Shown one piece after another: positions 1 through 6,480 of a DNA stretch of 21,793 nucleotides. The notes beneath the pieces are model-generated. The model had not been told where the DNA came from. It saw only the letters and a list, made by a program, of their open reading frames with translations, and ran no database searches. A program made the translations under genes and the position numbers. Position 1 is the stretch's first letter, and the number at the start of each line of letters is the position of its first letter. Where the stretch lies: NCBI GenBank assembly GCA_036443405.1, contig JAZFYD010000031.1:1-21793 (forward strand), written 5' to 3'. This DNA is from JAZFYD01 sp036443405. GTDB taxonomy: Bacteria > Planctomycetota > PLA2.

Positions 1-142
1 TGGATGCTGCAGTCATGCCACGAGAGAAGTTCGAAGCCGTCGGGGTCATTCGTCATGCCGAGCCCAGCGTACCCGAGCGGCCCGCCGGAATGAAAGGCGT
101 GGGCGCACGCTCCAAACAACTGAACCGTACGACCCCTCCGCT
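1..142. other. left edge, no gene supported
   Basis: No coding region can be supported here. One plus-strand frame (from base 3) stays open until a TAG at 165-167, inside the flank of the first palindrome, and could be the tail of a gene entering from the left. A second plus frame closes near base 93. Neither has a recognisable motif, so this is left as unassigned sequence. Confidence 0.3.
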
Positions 143-239
143 CCAACGCCGTCAGGCGTTGGGCTAGAAACACTGAACCTCGTCAGAGGTTGGGCCAGCA
201 TCACTGTCGAACTAGATGCTGCTGCGCAGCATCTAGTTC
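143..239. repeat. array of three hairpin repeats, period 33 bp
   Basis: Three palindromic units start at 143, 176 and 209, exactly 33 bases apart. Unit 1 has stem CCAACGCC with loop GTCA. Unit 2 has stem AACCTC with loop GTCA. Unit 3 (209-239) is a perfect 14-bp stem with a three-base loop TGC. The linkers are alike, with a core close to GGGC[CT]AG[CA]A[AT]CACTG. The last hairpin contains the stop codon (233-235) of the minus-strand gene that ends here. It could act as a transcription end or mRNA-stabilising structure for that gene, but there is no T-run. The same repeat family occurs at five other places in the window. Confidence 0.75.
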
Positions 240-1438
240 TTCCGCCGCGGATACTCCTTCTTAGCAAACTCTCTCCAGCGGGTGTGGATTACGTTCGGGC
301 TTGCGCCGAACGCCTTCATGATGACCTCGGCGGCGGTCGGTTTGCCCTTGCGGTCCTGGGTCAGTTCCAACACCATCGTGAAACGGATCGGATCGGTTTG
401 GATCATCCACTCGACGATGCCCCAACTGAGCCCCTGTTCCGCGCCGCCAAGTTCGCCGGGCAGCAACTTCTCGCACCAGCCGCCGAGCGGTACGTCCTTA
501 CCGCGCCGCACCATGCCAAGGAGCGTGGCGCTCCAGTCGGGTTTCTGGAAGGCGGTCGGGGCCTTGCCCTCGGCCCAGCAGAACGTGTTGTGCTTGGGGG
601 ACTCGCGGCGCTCGTAGTAGTGCGCAATGCCCTCTTCGAGCCACGCCGGTGTCTCGCGATAGTAGTTCCAAAACCCGTCAACGAGATTGTGCACGTAGTT
701 GTGGACCACGTGGTTGAAGAACTTTGCGTCGTTGCCGGCGACCAGGCTGTCGGCGGTCGTGAACACATGAAAGTTCGGCGTGTCCCGATCGTGATGCCGC
801 ATGCCCGCCTTGTCGTTGGTGCGCCCCGTGTACCGGTCATTCAGCCGATGGTGCTCGGCGTAGTCATCGAACAGGAAGACCTCGAACGGCGCCTCATTGC
901 CGAGAAAGTCCTTGTCGCAATTGGTGAGCGCCTTGAAGTGCGAATACACCCGGCACAATCGGATGTGATAGAGGTGCGCGCGCTGGTGCGGCGTCAACAC
1001 CGTCCCCTGCAACCCGAGTTTGAGTTTGGGGAAGATCTTCTTCATCCGCTGCATGTCGAACGTGATGAACGCGCTGTCGTTCGGCTTGACCTTCGCCCGA
1101 ACGAGATTGCTGAAGATCTTGGTGTGCCCCGCGTGGATGAGGAAGAACTTCTTGCCCAGGTCCTTCTTCTTGCCGACACCGAGTTTGACCGCGAGATCGA
1201 GCGCGTCCTTGCGCATCATCGTGATCTTCTGGGTCCCGGCGACCTCGATGCGTCCTTCTTCCAGGCACGTCGCGCAGTAGAAGTCCTCGAATTCGATCTT
1301 GAGCGGGCTGTCGGGGGCCCGGGGGTGCATCTCGTCGACCAGCTTCTTGCCCTTGCCGAACGCCACAGGCGCCGGAAGCACCGCGCTGAAAAAGCACCAG
1401 AACAAAATGGCGAGTGAGAGCCTGCCGAGCCATCGCAT
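233..1438 (-). CDS. secreted gluzincin-like protein with degenerate HExxH motif
   Basis: A predicted exported protein of 401 residues. I start it at the ATG at 1438 because residues 1-28 then form a good signal peptide (MRWLGRLSLAILFWCFF, then APVAFG). The reading frame is open further upstream, but that stretch runs through a terminator and a repeat. No Shine-Dalgarno is visible. Residues 246-250 read HNYVH, followed at 266-276 by WLEEGIAHYYE. This spacing is that of gluzincin (peptidase MA-like) families, where HExxH binds zinc and a downstream Glu is the third ligand. The catalytic Glu is Asn here, so the protein may bind metal without cleaving peptides. There is a Cys pair at 55/58 (CATC). 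The family call is inference from this motif; the substrate is unknown. Confidence 0.8.
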   Translation of the reverse strand: MRWLGRLSLAILFWCFFSAVLPAPVAFGKGKKLVDEMHPRAPDSPLKIEFEDFYCATCLEEGRIEVAGTQKITMMRKDALDLAVKLGVGKKKDLGKKFFLIHAGHTKIFSNLVRAKVKPNDSAFITFDMQRMKKIFPKLKLGLQGTVLTPHQRAHLYHIRLCRVYSHFKALTNCDKDFLGNEAPFEVFLFDDYAEHHRLNDRYTGRTNDKAGMRHHDRDTPNFHVFTTADSLVAGNDAKFFNHVVHNYVHNLVDGFWNYYRETPAWLEEGIAHYYERRESPKHNTFCWAEGKAPTAFQKPDWSATLLGMVRRGKDVPLGGWCEKLLPGELGGAEQGLSWGIVEWMIQTDPIRFTMVLELTQDRKGKPTAAEVIMKAFGASPNVIHTRWREFAKKEYPRRKN

Positions 1439-1455
1439 CGCGGCAATTATCCACG

Positions 1456-1487
1456 AAAAAGGCCCCCGTGCGCCGTCGCACGGGAGC
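1456..1487 (-). terminator. intrinsic terminator behind the sigma-28-type gene
   Basis: On the minus strand a GC-rich hairpin (stem CCCGTGCG paired with CGCACGGG, extended by GGC/GCC with one mismatch) at 1461-1487 is followed by five T residues at 1460-1456. It lies about 115 bases past the sigma gene stop and just before the start of the next minus-strand gene, so it separates the two transcription units. Confidence 0.75.
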
Positions 1488-1520
1488 CGATGTTCGGATG
1501 ACGTCTTCAGTATTGCTGGC

Positions 1521-1540
1521 CCAACGGCTAACGCCGTTGG
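1521..1540. repeat. hairpin repeat, loop TAAC/GTTA
   Basis: A perfect 8-bp palindrome (CCAACGGC / GCCGTTGG) around a four-base loop. It belongs to the same family as the arrays at 143, 12097 and 13072. On the minus strand its right flank reads GGGCCAGCAATACTGAA, close to the linker of the 143-239 array. It lies in the 3' untranslated region of the sigma gene, upstream of the terminator. Confidence 0.7.
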
Positions 1541-1600
1541 AGCATTGCACTCACACACTATTCGAAATCGTGCGGTTCGGCGCACGCTCGAATCAGTTCA

Positions 1601-2386
1601 CTATTGGTAGAAGAGGTCGCACTTGATCTCCGCCAAGCCCTCGCGGAGTTTCTCCATCACCTTGGAGTGGATCTGGCACACACGCGATTCGGTCAGGCCG
1701 AGGACCTTCGCGATCTCCTTCATCGAGAGCTGCTCGAAGTAGTAGAGCGTCAAGACGATCTTCTCCTTCTTGTTCAGGCTCTTCGTCGTGAGGTCGCGCA
1801 GGTTGTGCCAGTGGCTCGACGAAATGGGGTCGTCGCCCTTCTCGTCCTTCACCAAATCGACGATGCGGTTGGAAGCCTCGTCGGCGCCGTCCGGCGACTC
1901 GTCGGAGAGGCTCAGCATGGAGACGGGCTTGGCGTCCTTCTCCATCCGCTGGTACTCGTGGACGTCGATCTCGAGTTCTTCGGCCATCTCGAACACGGTG
2001 GCCTCGCGCCCCAGGCGGGCCTTCATGCGGGAACCGACCTTGTCGACCGTGCTCGACTTGTGGCGGACGAGACGCGGCACCCAGTCCAGCGAACGGAGTT
2101 CGTCGAGGATCGCGCCGCGGATGCGGTTGACGCAGTACGTCTTGAACATGACGCCGCGGTCGATGTCGAAGCGGTCGATCGCCTCGATGAGGCCGAAGGT
2201 CCCCATGCTGATCAGGTCCCCGACCTCGACGCTGGCGGGCAGCGTCATCAGCATGCGCTCGGCCACGTTGCGGACCAGCGGGAAGTAAGCCTCGATCAGC
2301 TTGTTCTTGTAGACCTTGCGGCGCGTGCGCCGGTACTTGAGCCAAACGTCGCGGTAATCACTGTCCTTGATCCTGACTGTCGCCAT
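1601..2386 (-). CDS. fliA-like: sigma-28 (FliA/WhiG)-type RNA polymerase sigma factor
   Basis: A 261-residue sigma-70-family factor that would direct RNA polymerase to a special promoter class. Region 2 lies at about residues 25-95 (EVGDLISMGTFGLIEAIDRF, then FKTYCVNRIRGAILDELR). Region 3 spans about 100-180, and region 4 is at about 205-255 (MKEIAKVLGLTESRVCQIHS). Having regions 2, 3 and 4 without a long region 1, plus the IRGAILDELRSLDWVPR signature, is typical of FliA/WhiG/SigD proteins, which run motility or development genes. The ATG at 2386 has a good ribosome site (GGAGGC) seven bases upstream. The gene has its own terminator behind it and a c-di-GMP riboswitch in its leader, so it is probably transcribed alone and switched by c-di-GMP. 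No flagellar genes are in the window, so its regulon is unknown. Confidence 0.93.
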   Translation of the reverse strand: MATVRIKDSDYRDVWLKYRRTRRKVYKNKLIEAYFPLVRNVAERMLMTLPASVEVGDLISMGTFGLIEAIDRFDIDRGVMFKTYCVNRIRGAILDELRSLDWVPRLVRHKSSTVDKVGSRMKARLGREATVFEMAEELEIDVHEYQRMEKDAKPVSMLSLSDESPDGADEASNRIVDLVKDEKGDDPISSSHWHNLRDLTTKSLNKKEKIVLTLYYFEQLSMKEIAKVLGLTESRVCQIHSKVMEKLREGLAEIKCDLFYQ

Positions 2387-2479
2387 TTGTCGCCTCCACG
2401 CTCACACCGAAACCCGAATGCCTTGGGACGGTTGGGCTCGACGTCGCTGCGTGGCGGCCGTTGGCGTTTCCCCTCTCAC

Positions 2480-2519
2480 AAAAAAAACGCCCGGACACCG
2501 TGTAGACGACGTCCGGGCG
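2480..2519 (-). terminator. terminator in the riboswitch expression platform
   Basis: On the minus strand, CGCCCGGAC (2519-2511) pairs perfectly with GTCCGGGCG (2496-2488), and eight T residues follow (2487-2480). It sits between the c-di-GMP aptamer and the sigma gene, 94 bases before the start codon, so transcription must read through it to express the gene. Its 5' arm can instead pair with GTCCGG at 2539-2534 in the aptamer's closing helix. This is what an attenuator needs. Confidence 0.85.
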
Positions 2520-2534
2520 CAAATAGCGATTTTC

Positions 2535-2636
2535 CGGACTCGTCTGGCAGCTGGCTACCTTGCCGCGTGATGCGGTTTAGGCCCGTAGCTTTGCGCCACC
2601 AGCTTTCGCTGGTTTTGCCTTTTTCAGCCGAGTTCC
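2535..2636 (-). ncRNA. c-di-GMP class I (GEMM-I) riboswitch
   Basis: The minus strand matches the GEMM-I aptamer from end to end. In order there is a closing helix P1 (GGAACTCG at 2636-2629 with CGAGTCC at 2542-2536, one bulged A) and the junction AAAGGCAAA. Next is a hairpin ACCAGC-GAAA-GCTGGT with its tetraloop at 2607-2604, followed by GCGCAAAGC. Last comes the tetraloop receptor CCTAAA (from 2581) with GGTAG (2559-2555). Aligned on the tetraloop hairpin to the Vibrio Vc2 aptamer, the base at position 20 is G and position 47 is A. G20 favours c-di-GMP; the G20A variants prefer cGAMP. It lies upstream of the terminator at 2480-2519 and the sigma-28-type gene. The alignment was done by eye; a covariance-model search was not possible. 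Confidence 0.9.
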
Positions 2637-3039
2637 AACTGTTCCGATTGTCGAAAGATCATGGCCCTTTTTGAGCCGGGAGAAGACTAGCCCGAGAATG
2701 AGACGGGGCAAGTCGACTTTCCGTTTTTTCGACAGTTTTTTAATCCCTTGCACCGCAACAACTTACGGCGGCGATGTCTTGCAATGTGGTCGGAACCCAT
2801 CGCGGCGGCCGTCTCGGGAATTCACCGAAACGCGGATTCCCCTTAAGTAAATCAGCGCGGCTCCTGAGGCAAAGTGTTGCCCAGTATGGGGTTAGCTCCA
2901 CCATCGATTTGGAGTCGGGATGGGCTGCCGGGGCCGGAGGTGCTGGCCGCAGCTCGGCCCACAGGCGTTTATCCCTTGCAGCACAAAGATTTAGGACGAC
3001 GGAGAAGGCGTCAGAGCAGGCCCGGCCGGGCTTAGGAGC
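2637..3039. other. 400-bp noncoding region ahead of the riboswitch
   Basis: No gene is supported here; the one plus-strand reading frame has no protein-like features. The region should hold the promoter for the riboswitch-sigma transcript. A weak candidate on the minus strand is TTGCCC, a 16-base gap, then TAGTCT, which would start the RNA near 2680. Two near-identical words ending in ATCCCTTGCA occur at 2739-2754 and 2968-2982. A GC-rich palindrome (GCCCGGCCGGGC) lies just behind the gene that ends at 3040. Confidence 0.4.
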
Positions 3040-4647
3040 CTAGCTCTGCTTCCAGGAACGGGCGACCCGGAATCCGACATCCGCGGGGCTGGCCCCGGCG
3101 TCGAGGTGTCCGCGCGACTGGAGCCGGTAAGTCTTCAGGGAGCGCTCCGGGGTGAGGTAGGTGCCACCGCGCATCACCCTGTGGCGGCCGCGGCTGGGCC
3201 CGCGGGGGCTCCAACGACGGGAGCGTGTATACCAGCGCGGGTCGTATCGATCCGCACACCACTCCCCGGCGTTGCCGACGAGGTGCAGGATGCTGAAGAT
3301 ACTCTCGCCGCTGGGGAACGACTCTGCCGGCGCAAGCCCGGGTCGGCGCAGCACCGCACGCTCCTCGAGTTCGAAGTTCGCGCCGCTCCCCTCTTCGTCG
3401 TCCGTTCCACTCGACCACGGATACCGCACCCCGTGGGGTCCGGCGGCCGCCCGCTCCCACTCCGCTTCGGTCGGCAACCGCCCGCGTACGAAACGGCAGT
3501 AGGCGTACGCCGCGTACCAGCTGACGCCGGTGACCGGAAGGTCCCGCGCGTTTTCCGGCGGCGTGTCGCTCTCCCACGTCCACGGCTTCAACTCCATGTT
3601 GGGATCTTCGTAGTGCCGCAGCGTGCGATCGTTTCGGCGCAGCATGTGCGCGAGGAACTCGCCGTATTGCGCGTTTGTCACCTCGGTGCGGTCGAGCAGG
3701 AACGCAGGGGTCTGAGCGATGTGCCGCGGTGAAGTGTCGCCCTTCTCGCCGAAGCCGCGGTACGCAATCCCGTTCGGGATCAGCACCATCTCCTGACCGT
3801 CGATCTCCCGGAGGAACGCGTACTGACCCTTCTTGGTCACACGGAGGAACACGAGCCCCACGGGGGCCCGGAACAACGTGAATTGGCGCCCTCCGATCAC
3901 AAACTCGTTCCTCACGTTCGGGAGAACCACGGTCTCGTTGCGCCGGCGAGCACGCAGGCCTCCGCCGTCCACCTGGATCCTGATCTCGCGTTCGTGCACC
4001 GTCTGGCACTCCGCGTGGCTCAAAAGGACGGTGTCGTCGTAGGCCGGCGGCATCAGCGATTCGGGGACCTTCACGGCCAACTCGGCGCGTCCGTCGAGCG
4101 AAAACGCCTCGACAAGCAGCACTTCCGGCCGCCCGGGAACGCGCGCCCAAAACGCGTTGCCGGAGGGTTCGATAACCGCGGGGTTGCCTTCGACATGGAT
4201 TCGTACGGCGCCAAGCGCCGAGCACGTTCCGGTCAGAACGACCCCGTGATCTTCGCGAATGATGCTCGTAATTTTCAGGTCCTGTTCCGGCGGCACGGGC
4301 TTGATTCGGGCCGCCGTTCCGCGCGAAGCGGTCCGTCTCACGGCGCGGTGCGGCGTTTTGCGCGCGGACTTAGCGAACGTCTCCTCCTCGGGTGTGGAAC
4401 CCGGGAGGCACAACACGCCGACAACCGCGAGCAACGCGGCGGCGGCGGTTGTCGCGACGACGGTCTTTTGCCTGCTGAACAGACTCTGTTCGAAGGCCAG
4501 CACCCCGGCGGGAGTCTCGTCGAATCTGCCGTCATCATCGGTGGGGTCCACCACCGGGGTGTCGCTCTGTTCCACATCAGTGCCGCAGTGCGGGCAGCGC
4601 CGTATTCGGTCGTCGAACTCGGTATTGCAATCGGAGCAAAACGGCAT
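3040..4647 (-). CDS. zinc-ribbon membrane protein with FGE-sulfatase (SUMF1) domain
   Basis: A 535-residue protein in three parts. Residues 4-22 hold a zinc ribbon (CSDC ... CPHCG). Residues 61-83 form one membrane span. A linker and beta-rich middle follow, then a formylglycine-generating-enzyme-like domain at about 285-530 (DRTEVTNAQYGEFL, PVTGVSWYAAYAYC, GRLPTEAEWERAA, GNAGEWCADR, VMRGGTY, DVGFRVAR). I start at the ATG at 4647 because AGAGGG lies about eight bases upstream and the zinc ribbon begins at once. Other ATGs at 4668 and 4707 lack a ribosome site. The stretch after MRGGTY has no Cys where catalytic FGEs carry their active-site pair (it reads LKTYRLQSRG). So it probably does not make formylglycine, and a structural or ligand-binding role is more likely. 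The partner is unknown. Confidence 0.9.
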   Translation of the reverse strand: MPFCSDCNTEFDDRIRRCPHCGTDVEQSDTPVVDPTDDDGRFDETPAGVLAFEQSLFSRQKTVVATTAAAALLAVVGVLCLPGSTPEEETFAKSARKTPHRAVRRTASRGTAARIKPVPPEQDLKITSIIREDHGVVLTGTCSALGAVRIHVEGNPAVIEPSGNAFWARVPGRPEVLLVEAFSLDGRAELAVKVPESLMPPAYDDTVLLSHAECQTVHEREIRIQVDGGGLRARRRNETVVLPNVRNEFVIGGRQFTLFRAPVGLVFLRVTKKGQYAFLREIDGQEMVLIPNGIAYRGFGEKGDTSPRHIAQTPAFLLDRTEVTNAQYGEFLAHMLRRNDRTLRHYEDPNMELKPWTWESDTPPENARDLPVTGVSWYAAYAYCRFVRGRLPTEAEWERAAAGPHGVRYPWSSGTDDEEGSGANFELEERAVLRRPGLAPAESFPSGESIFSILHLVGNAGEWCADRYDPRWYTRSRRWSPRGPSRGRHRVMRGGTYLTPERSLKTYRLQSRGHLDAGASPADVGFRVARSWKQS

Positions 4648-4995
4648 AGTCAGGCCCTCTATCGGCATTTTGGGAACGGCTGCTGGACCTTTTTGACGAT
4701 GTCTCAAGGTGGGTCGACCGAGGTCCCGAAAGCGGGCCGCTAGGCCCCTCAGACGGGCCGGACACGGCGCCCCATTTCCTGCGTTCTGCGGGCTGGCGCT
4801 CTAGGCTCCGTCTGATAAAAACCCGCAGACCCGAGATCGACTGGGACATCTCTGGCTCAACGGCTGACGCCGTTGAAGCGCCGTCAGGCGTCGTTCGCCG
4901 ACGACCCTCTATCCAATGTAGATAGTGCTAGGAGGCGAACGGCGGCTGACGGGCCTATCCAGCCGATCGAAGCCAGGGGTTTTCTCAGACGGAGC
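4648..4995. other. 348-bp intergenic region with repeats
   Basis: No gene is supported. The region contains the upstream region of the zinc-ribbon/SUMF1 gene, a 23-bp inverted-repeat pair (4802-4824 and 4976-4998), and two hairpin repeats (4858-4875 and 4879-4890) between its arms. Confidence 0.5.
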
Positions 4996-4998
4996 CTA
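4802..4998. repeat. 197-bp element bounded by 23-bp inverted repeats
   Basis: The left arm begins TAGGCTCCGTCTGATAAAA. The reverse complement of the right arm (4998-4976) begins TAGGCTCCGTCTGAGAAAA. The two arms differ at only a few of 23 positions, and similarity continues inward (GATCGACTGG against GATCGGCTGG). The right arm contains the stop codon (4996-4998) of the neighbouring minus-strand gene. The size and structure fit a small non-autonomous mobile element, or two opposed copies of one repeat. No transposase is present. Confidence 0.6.
4858..4890. repeat. two hairpin repeats, loops TGAC and GTCA
   Basis: CAACGGC and GCCGTTG flank loop TGAC (4858-4875). Next to it CGCC and GGCG flank loop GTCA (4879-4890). 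Both belong to the window-wide hairpin family. They lie inside the inverted-repeat element at 4802-4998. Confidence 0.65.
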
Positions 4999-6015
4999 TC
5001 GGGGCTTGCGGTTATCGCGACGCCGTCTCGGCTCTTTCGCACGCTTTCCGCGGACCGCCTGCATCGCGCGCAGGAAATCCTCCGGCGAGCCGCATTCGGC
5101 CAGGTGGAGCAGCATCGCCGGCGGCAGGTTCATGTGGCCGAGGATTTCCAACCGCCCGAGGAGCCGAAAGTCCGCCTTCCAACGTCGCGCCGCCCGATCG
5201 CCGTCCGGTTTGGGCCCCAAGAAGCTCAGATCCAAAAACGGACAGTCCTCAGGCCGCATCGCATACCGAATCAACTCGCGTTCGCGCGGGCTCGCGAACA
5301 CCCGCGTCCCCTCGACGAGCGCCAGCGAACGCCGGATGTGCTCGACGCGCCGCTCGGGAGAGCCGCCGGTTCCCAGCTCGTGGGACAATCGCCTCGTCGC
5401 AGCCTCGGCGCGCTCGCGGTAGATCGCCCGCATGCGTGCCTTGCGTTGGCCCTCGGTCCATCCTCCCGCGGCCGCCGCCTCGGCGTCCATTCTGGGCAAG
5501 GCCAGTTCGACCAACCGCTCGGCGAGCCGCTTGCGAAGTTTGAGCTTCGCGGCGCGAGCCATGTCGCGATCAAACGGCTCCGGGAAGAGCCCGTCGAAAT
5601 GCGTCCGCCGCTCTTCGGCCGGAAGCGTGCGCAGCGCCTCGTCGAGCTCGATCTGGCGTTTGCGGAAGCGCACGAGCTTGGTTGCGTCGGCACGGGCCTC
5701 TTCCGGTAGTTCACCCACCAACCGCTTCAACTCGTGCGGCAACTGATGCCCGCCCGAGTGACGCTTGGGCGCCAGCAGCCACTTCGCGAGCCCGCCCTCG
5801 CCGGCGCGAATCGTGGCCTGTTTTTCATCGGACAACAACCGGAACTTCCGGATTCGGTGAAGCACCATGCGCTGCCGGTACTGAAGCAGCTCGTTCCAGT
5901 TCTCCTCGCCGAGTTCGGCGACAACCGCCGCGACCTCGTTCTCCGACGGTTTGTCCGCCCACACCGCGGGCCCGGTCAACGCGAAGAGGAGAAACAGCCG
6001 TAGACCGCAGCGCAT
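4996..6015 (-). CDS. periplasmic protein of ECF sigma operon, DUF3106-like
   Basis: A 339-residue exported protein. It has a signal peptide at residues 1-20 (LRLFLLFALTGPAVWA, then DK) and is rich in Arg, Glu and Leu throughout. The stretch WNELLQYRQRMVLHRIRKF followed by LSDEKQATIR resembles the DUF3106 / heavy-metal-sensor type of helical periplasmic protein. That is a resemblance by eye, not a firm family call. The C-terminus is strongly basic (RGKRAKEPRRRRDNRKPR). It starts six bases after the stop of the anti-sigma gene, so it is the third gene of the operon and is a candidate sensor or modulator of the sigma/anti-sigma switch. Its stop codon lies in the right arm of an inverted repeat. 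Confidence 0.82.
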   Translation of the reverse strand: MRCGLRLFLLFALTGPAVWADKPSENEVAAVVAELGEENWNELLQYRQRMVLHRIRKFRLLSDEKQATIRAGEGGLAKWLLAPKRHSGGHQLPHELKRLVGELPEEARADATKLVRFRKRQIELDEALRTLPAEERRTHFDGLFPEPFDRDMARAAKLKLRKRLAERLVELALPRMDAEAAAAGGWTEGQRKARMRAIYRERAEAATRRLSHELGTGGSPERRVEHIRRSLALVEGTRVFASPRERELIRYAMRPEDCPFLDLSFLGPKPDGDRAARRWKADFRLLGRLEILGHMNLPPAMLLHLAECGSPEDFLRAMQAVRGKRAKEPRRRRDNRKPR

Positions 6016-6021
6016 CGTGGA

Positions 6022-6480
6022 TTACGTGGCGTCGAGCGCCTCCAAAACATCCGCCTCGGAAGGGGAGAGACCATCGTAGACGTCGTCGTCGTCCTCCCAG
6101 ACGTAGTCGAGGTACTCGGAGATTTCCGGGGCGCTGTCCGGCCGCGGAGTCGGTTCCCCGTGGAACGGATAGACGGCAAACATGAGCGCGGCGGCGGCTG
6201 CAAGCGGAACGAAGCGCAGCAGAACCGCCATCGGTTTGCGCGCCTTCGCGGCTCCCGTGACACGGCGCGCGAACCCCTCGGACGGCTCCGTCGCGGGCAG
6301 GGAACCGATCGCATCATCGACCCCGCGCAGAACCGCCAACGCCGCTCGAAGCTCATCGCTCTGCTCGAGTTCGCGCTCAAACGCCACGCGCTCGTCGGCG
6401 CTCAGTTCTCCATCGAGGTACGCATGCAGCCTGCTGTCCTGGAATCTCGTGTTGTCGAAGCTATCGTGATTCGGGCTCAT
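6022..6480 (-). CDS. membrane anti-sigma factor lacking zinc ligands
   Basis: A 152-residue protein. The N-terminal helical domain (RLHAYLDGELSADERVAFE at 17-35) is the anti-sigma fold that clamps ECF sigma factors. One membrane span lies at about 83-106, followed by an acidic tail outside the membrane (YVWEDDDDVYDG). Zinc-binding members carry His-x3-Cys-x2-Cys. Here the His is at 19 but no Cys occurs in the whole protein, so this is a zinc-independent type. The ATG overlaps the stop of the sigma gene by four bases (ATGA), which implies translational coupling and tight stoichiometry. It probably holds the sigma factor at the membrane until a signal releases it. Confidence 0.86.
   Translation of the reverse strand: MSPNHDSFDNTRFQDSRLHAYLDGELSADERVAFERELEQSDELRAALAVLRGVDDAIGSLPATEPSEGFARRVTGAAKARKPMAVLLRFVPLAAAAALMFAVYPFHGEPTPRPDSAPEISEYLDYVWEDDDDVYDGLSPSEADVLEALDAT

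Noticed and set aside
143..239. CRISPR array
   Set aside because: The regular period is suggestive, but the variable part is the palindrome itself, there are no unique spacers, and no cas genes are present.
284..1417. Long plus-strand reading frame opposite the gluzincin-like gene
   Set aside because: It lies entirely antisense to a gene with a signal peptide and recognisable motif; long antisense frames are expected at this GC content. The same applies to plus-strand frames at 1604-2674, 3883-4743, 16728-18422 and 19517-20560.
1439..1585. N-terminal extension of the gluzincin-like protein
   Set aside because: The extra codons run through a hairpin repeat and a terminator, and would place the signal peptide 49 residues inside the protein.
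2535..2636. cGAMP-selective (GEMM-Ib) riboswitch
   Set aside because: Aligned on the tetraloop hairpin, the ligand-selecting base is G, as in c-di-GMP binders, not A.
2968..2998. Sigma-28-type promoter (TAAA ... GGATAA)
   Set aside because: The spacing is two bases short and the -10 element matches only in part, so autoregulation by the sigma factor cannot be claimed.
2774..3043. 89-codon plus-strand frame in the region before the riboswitch
   Set aside because: It has no ribosome site, has low-complexity composition, and its end overlaps the 3' end of the zinc-ribbon/SUMF1 gene.
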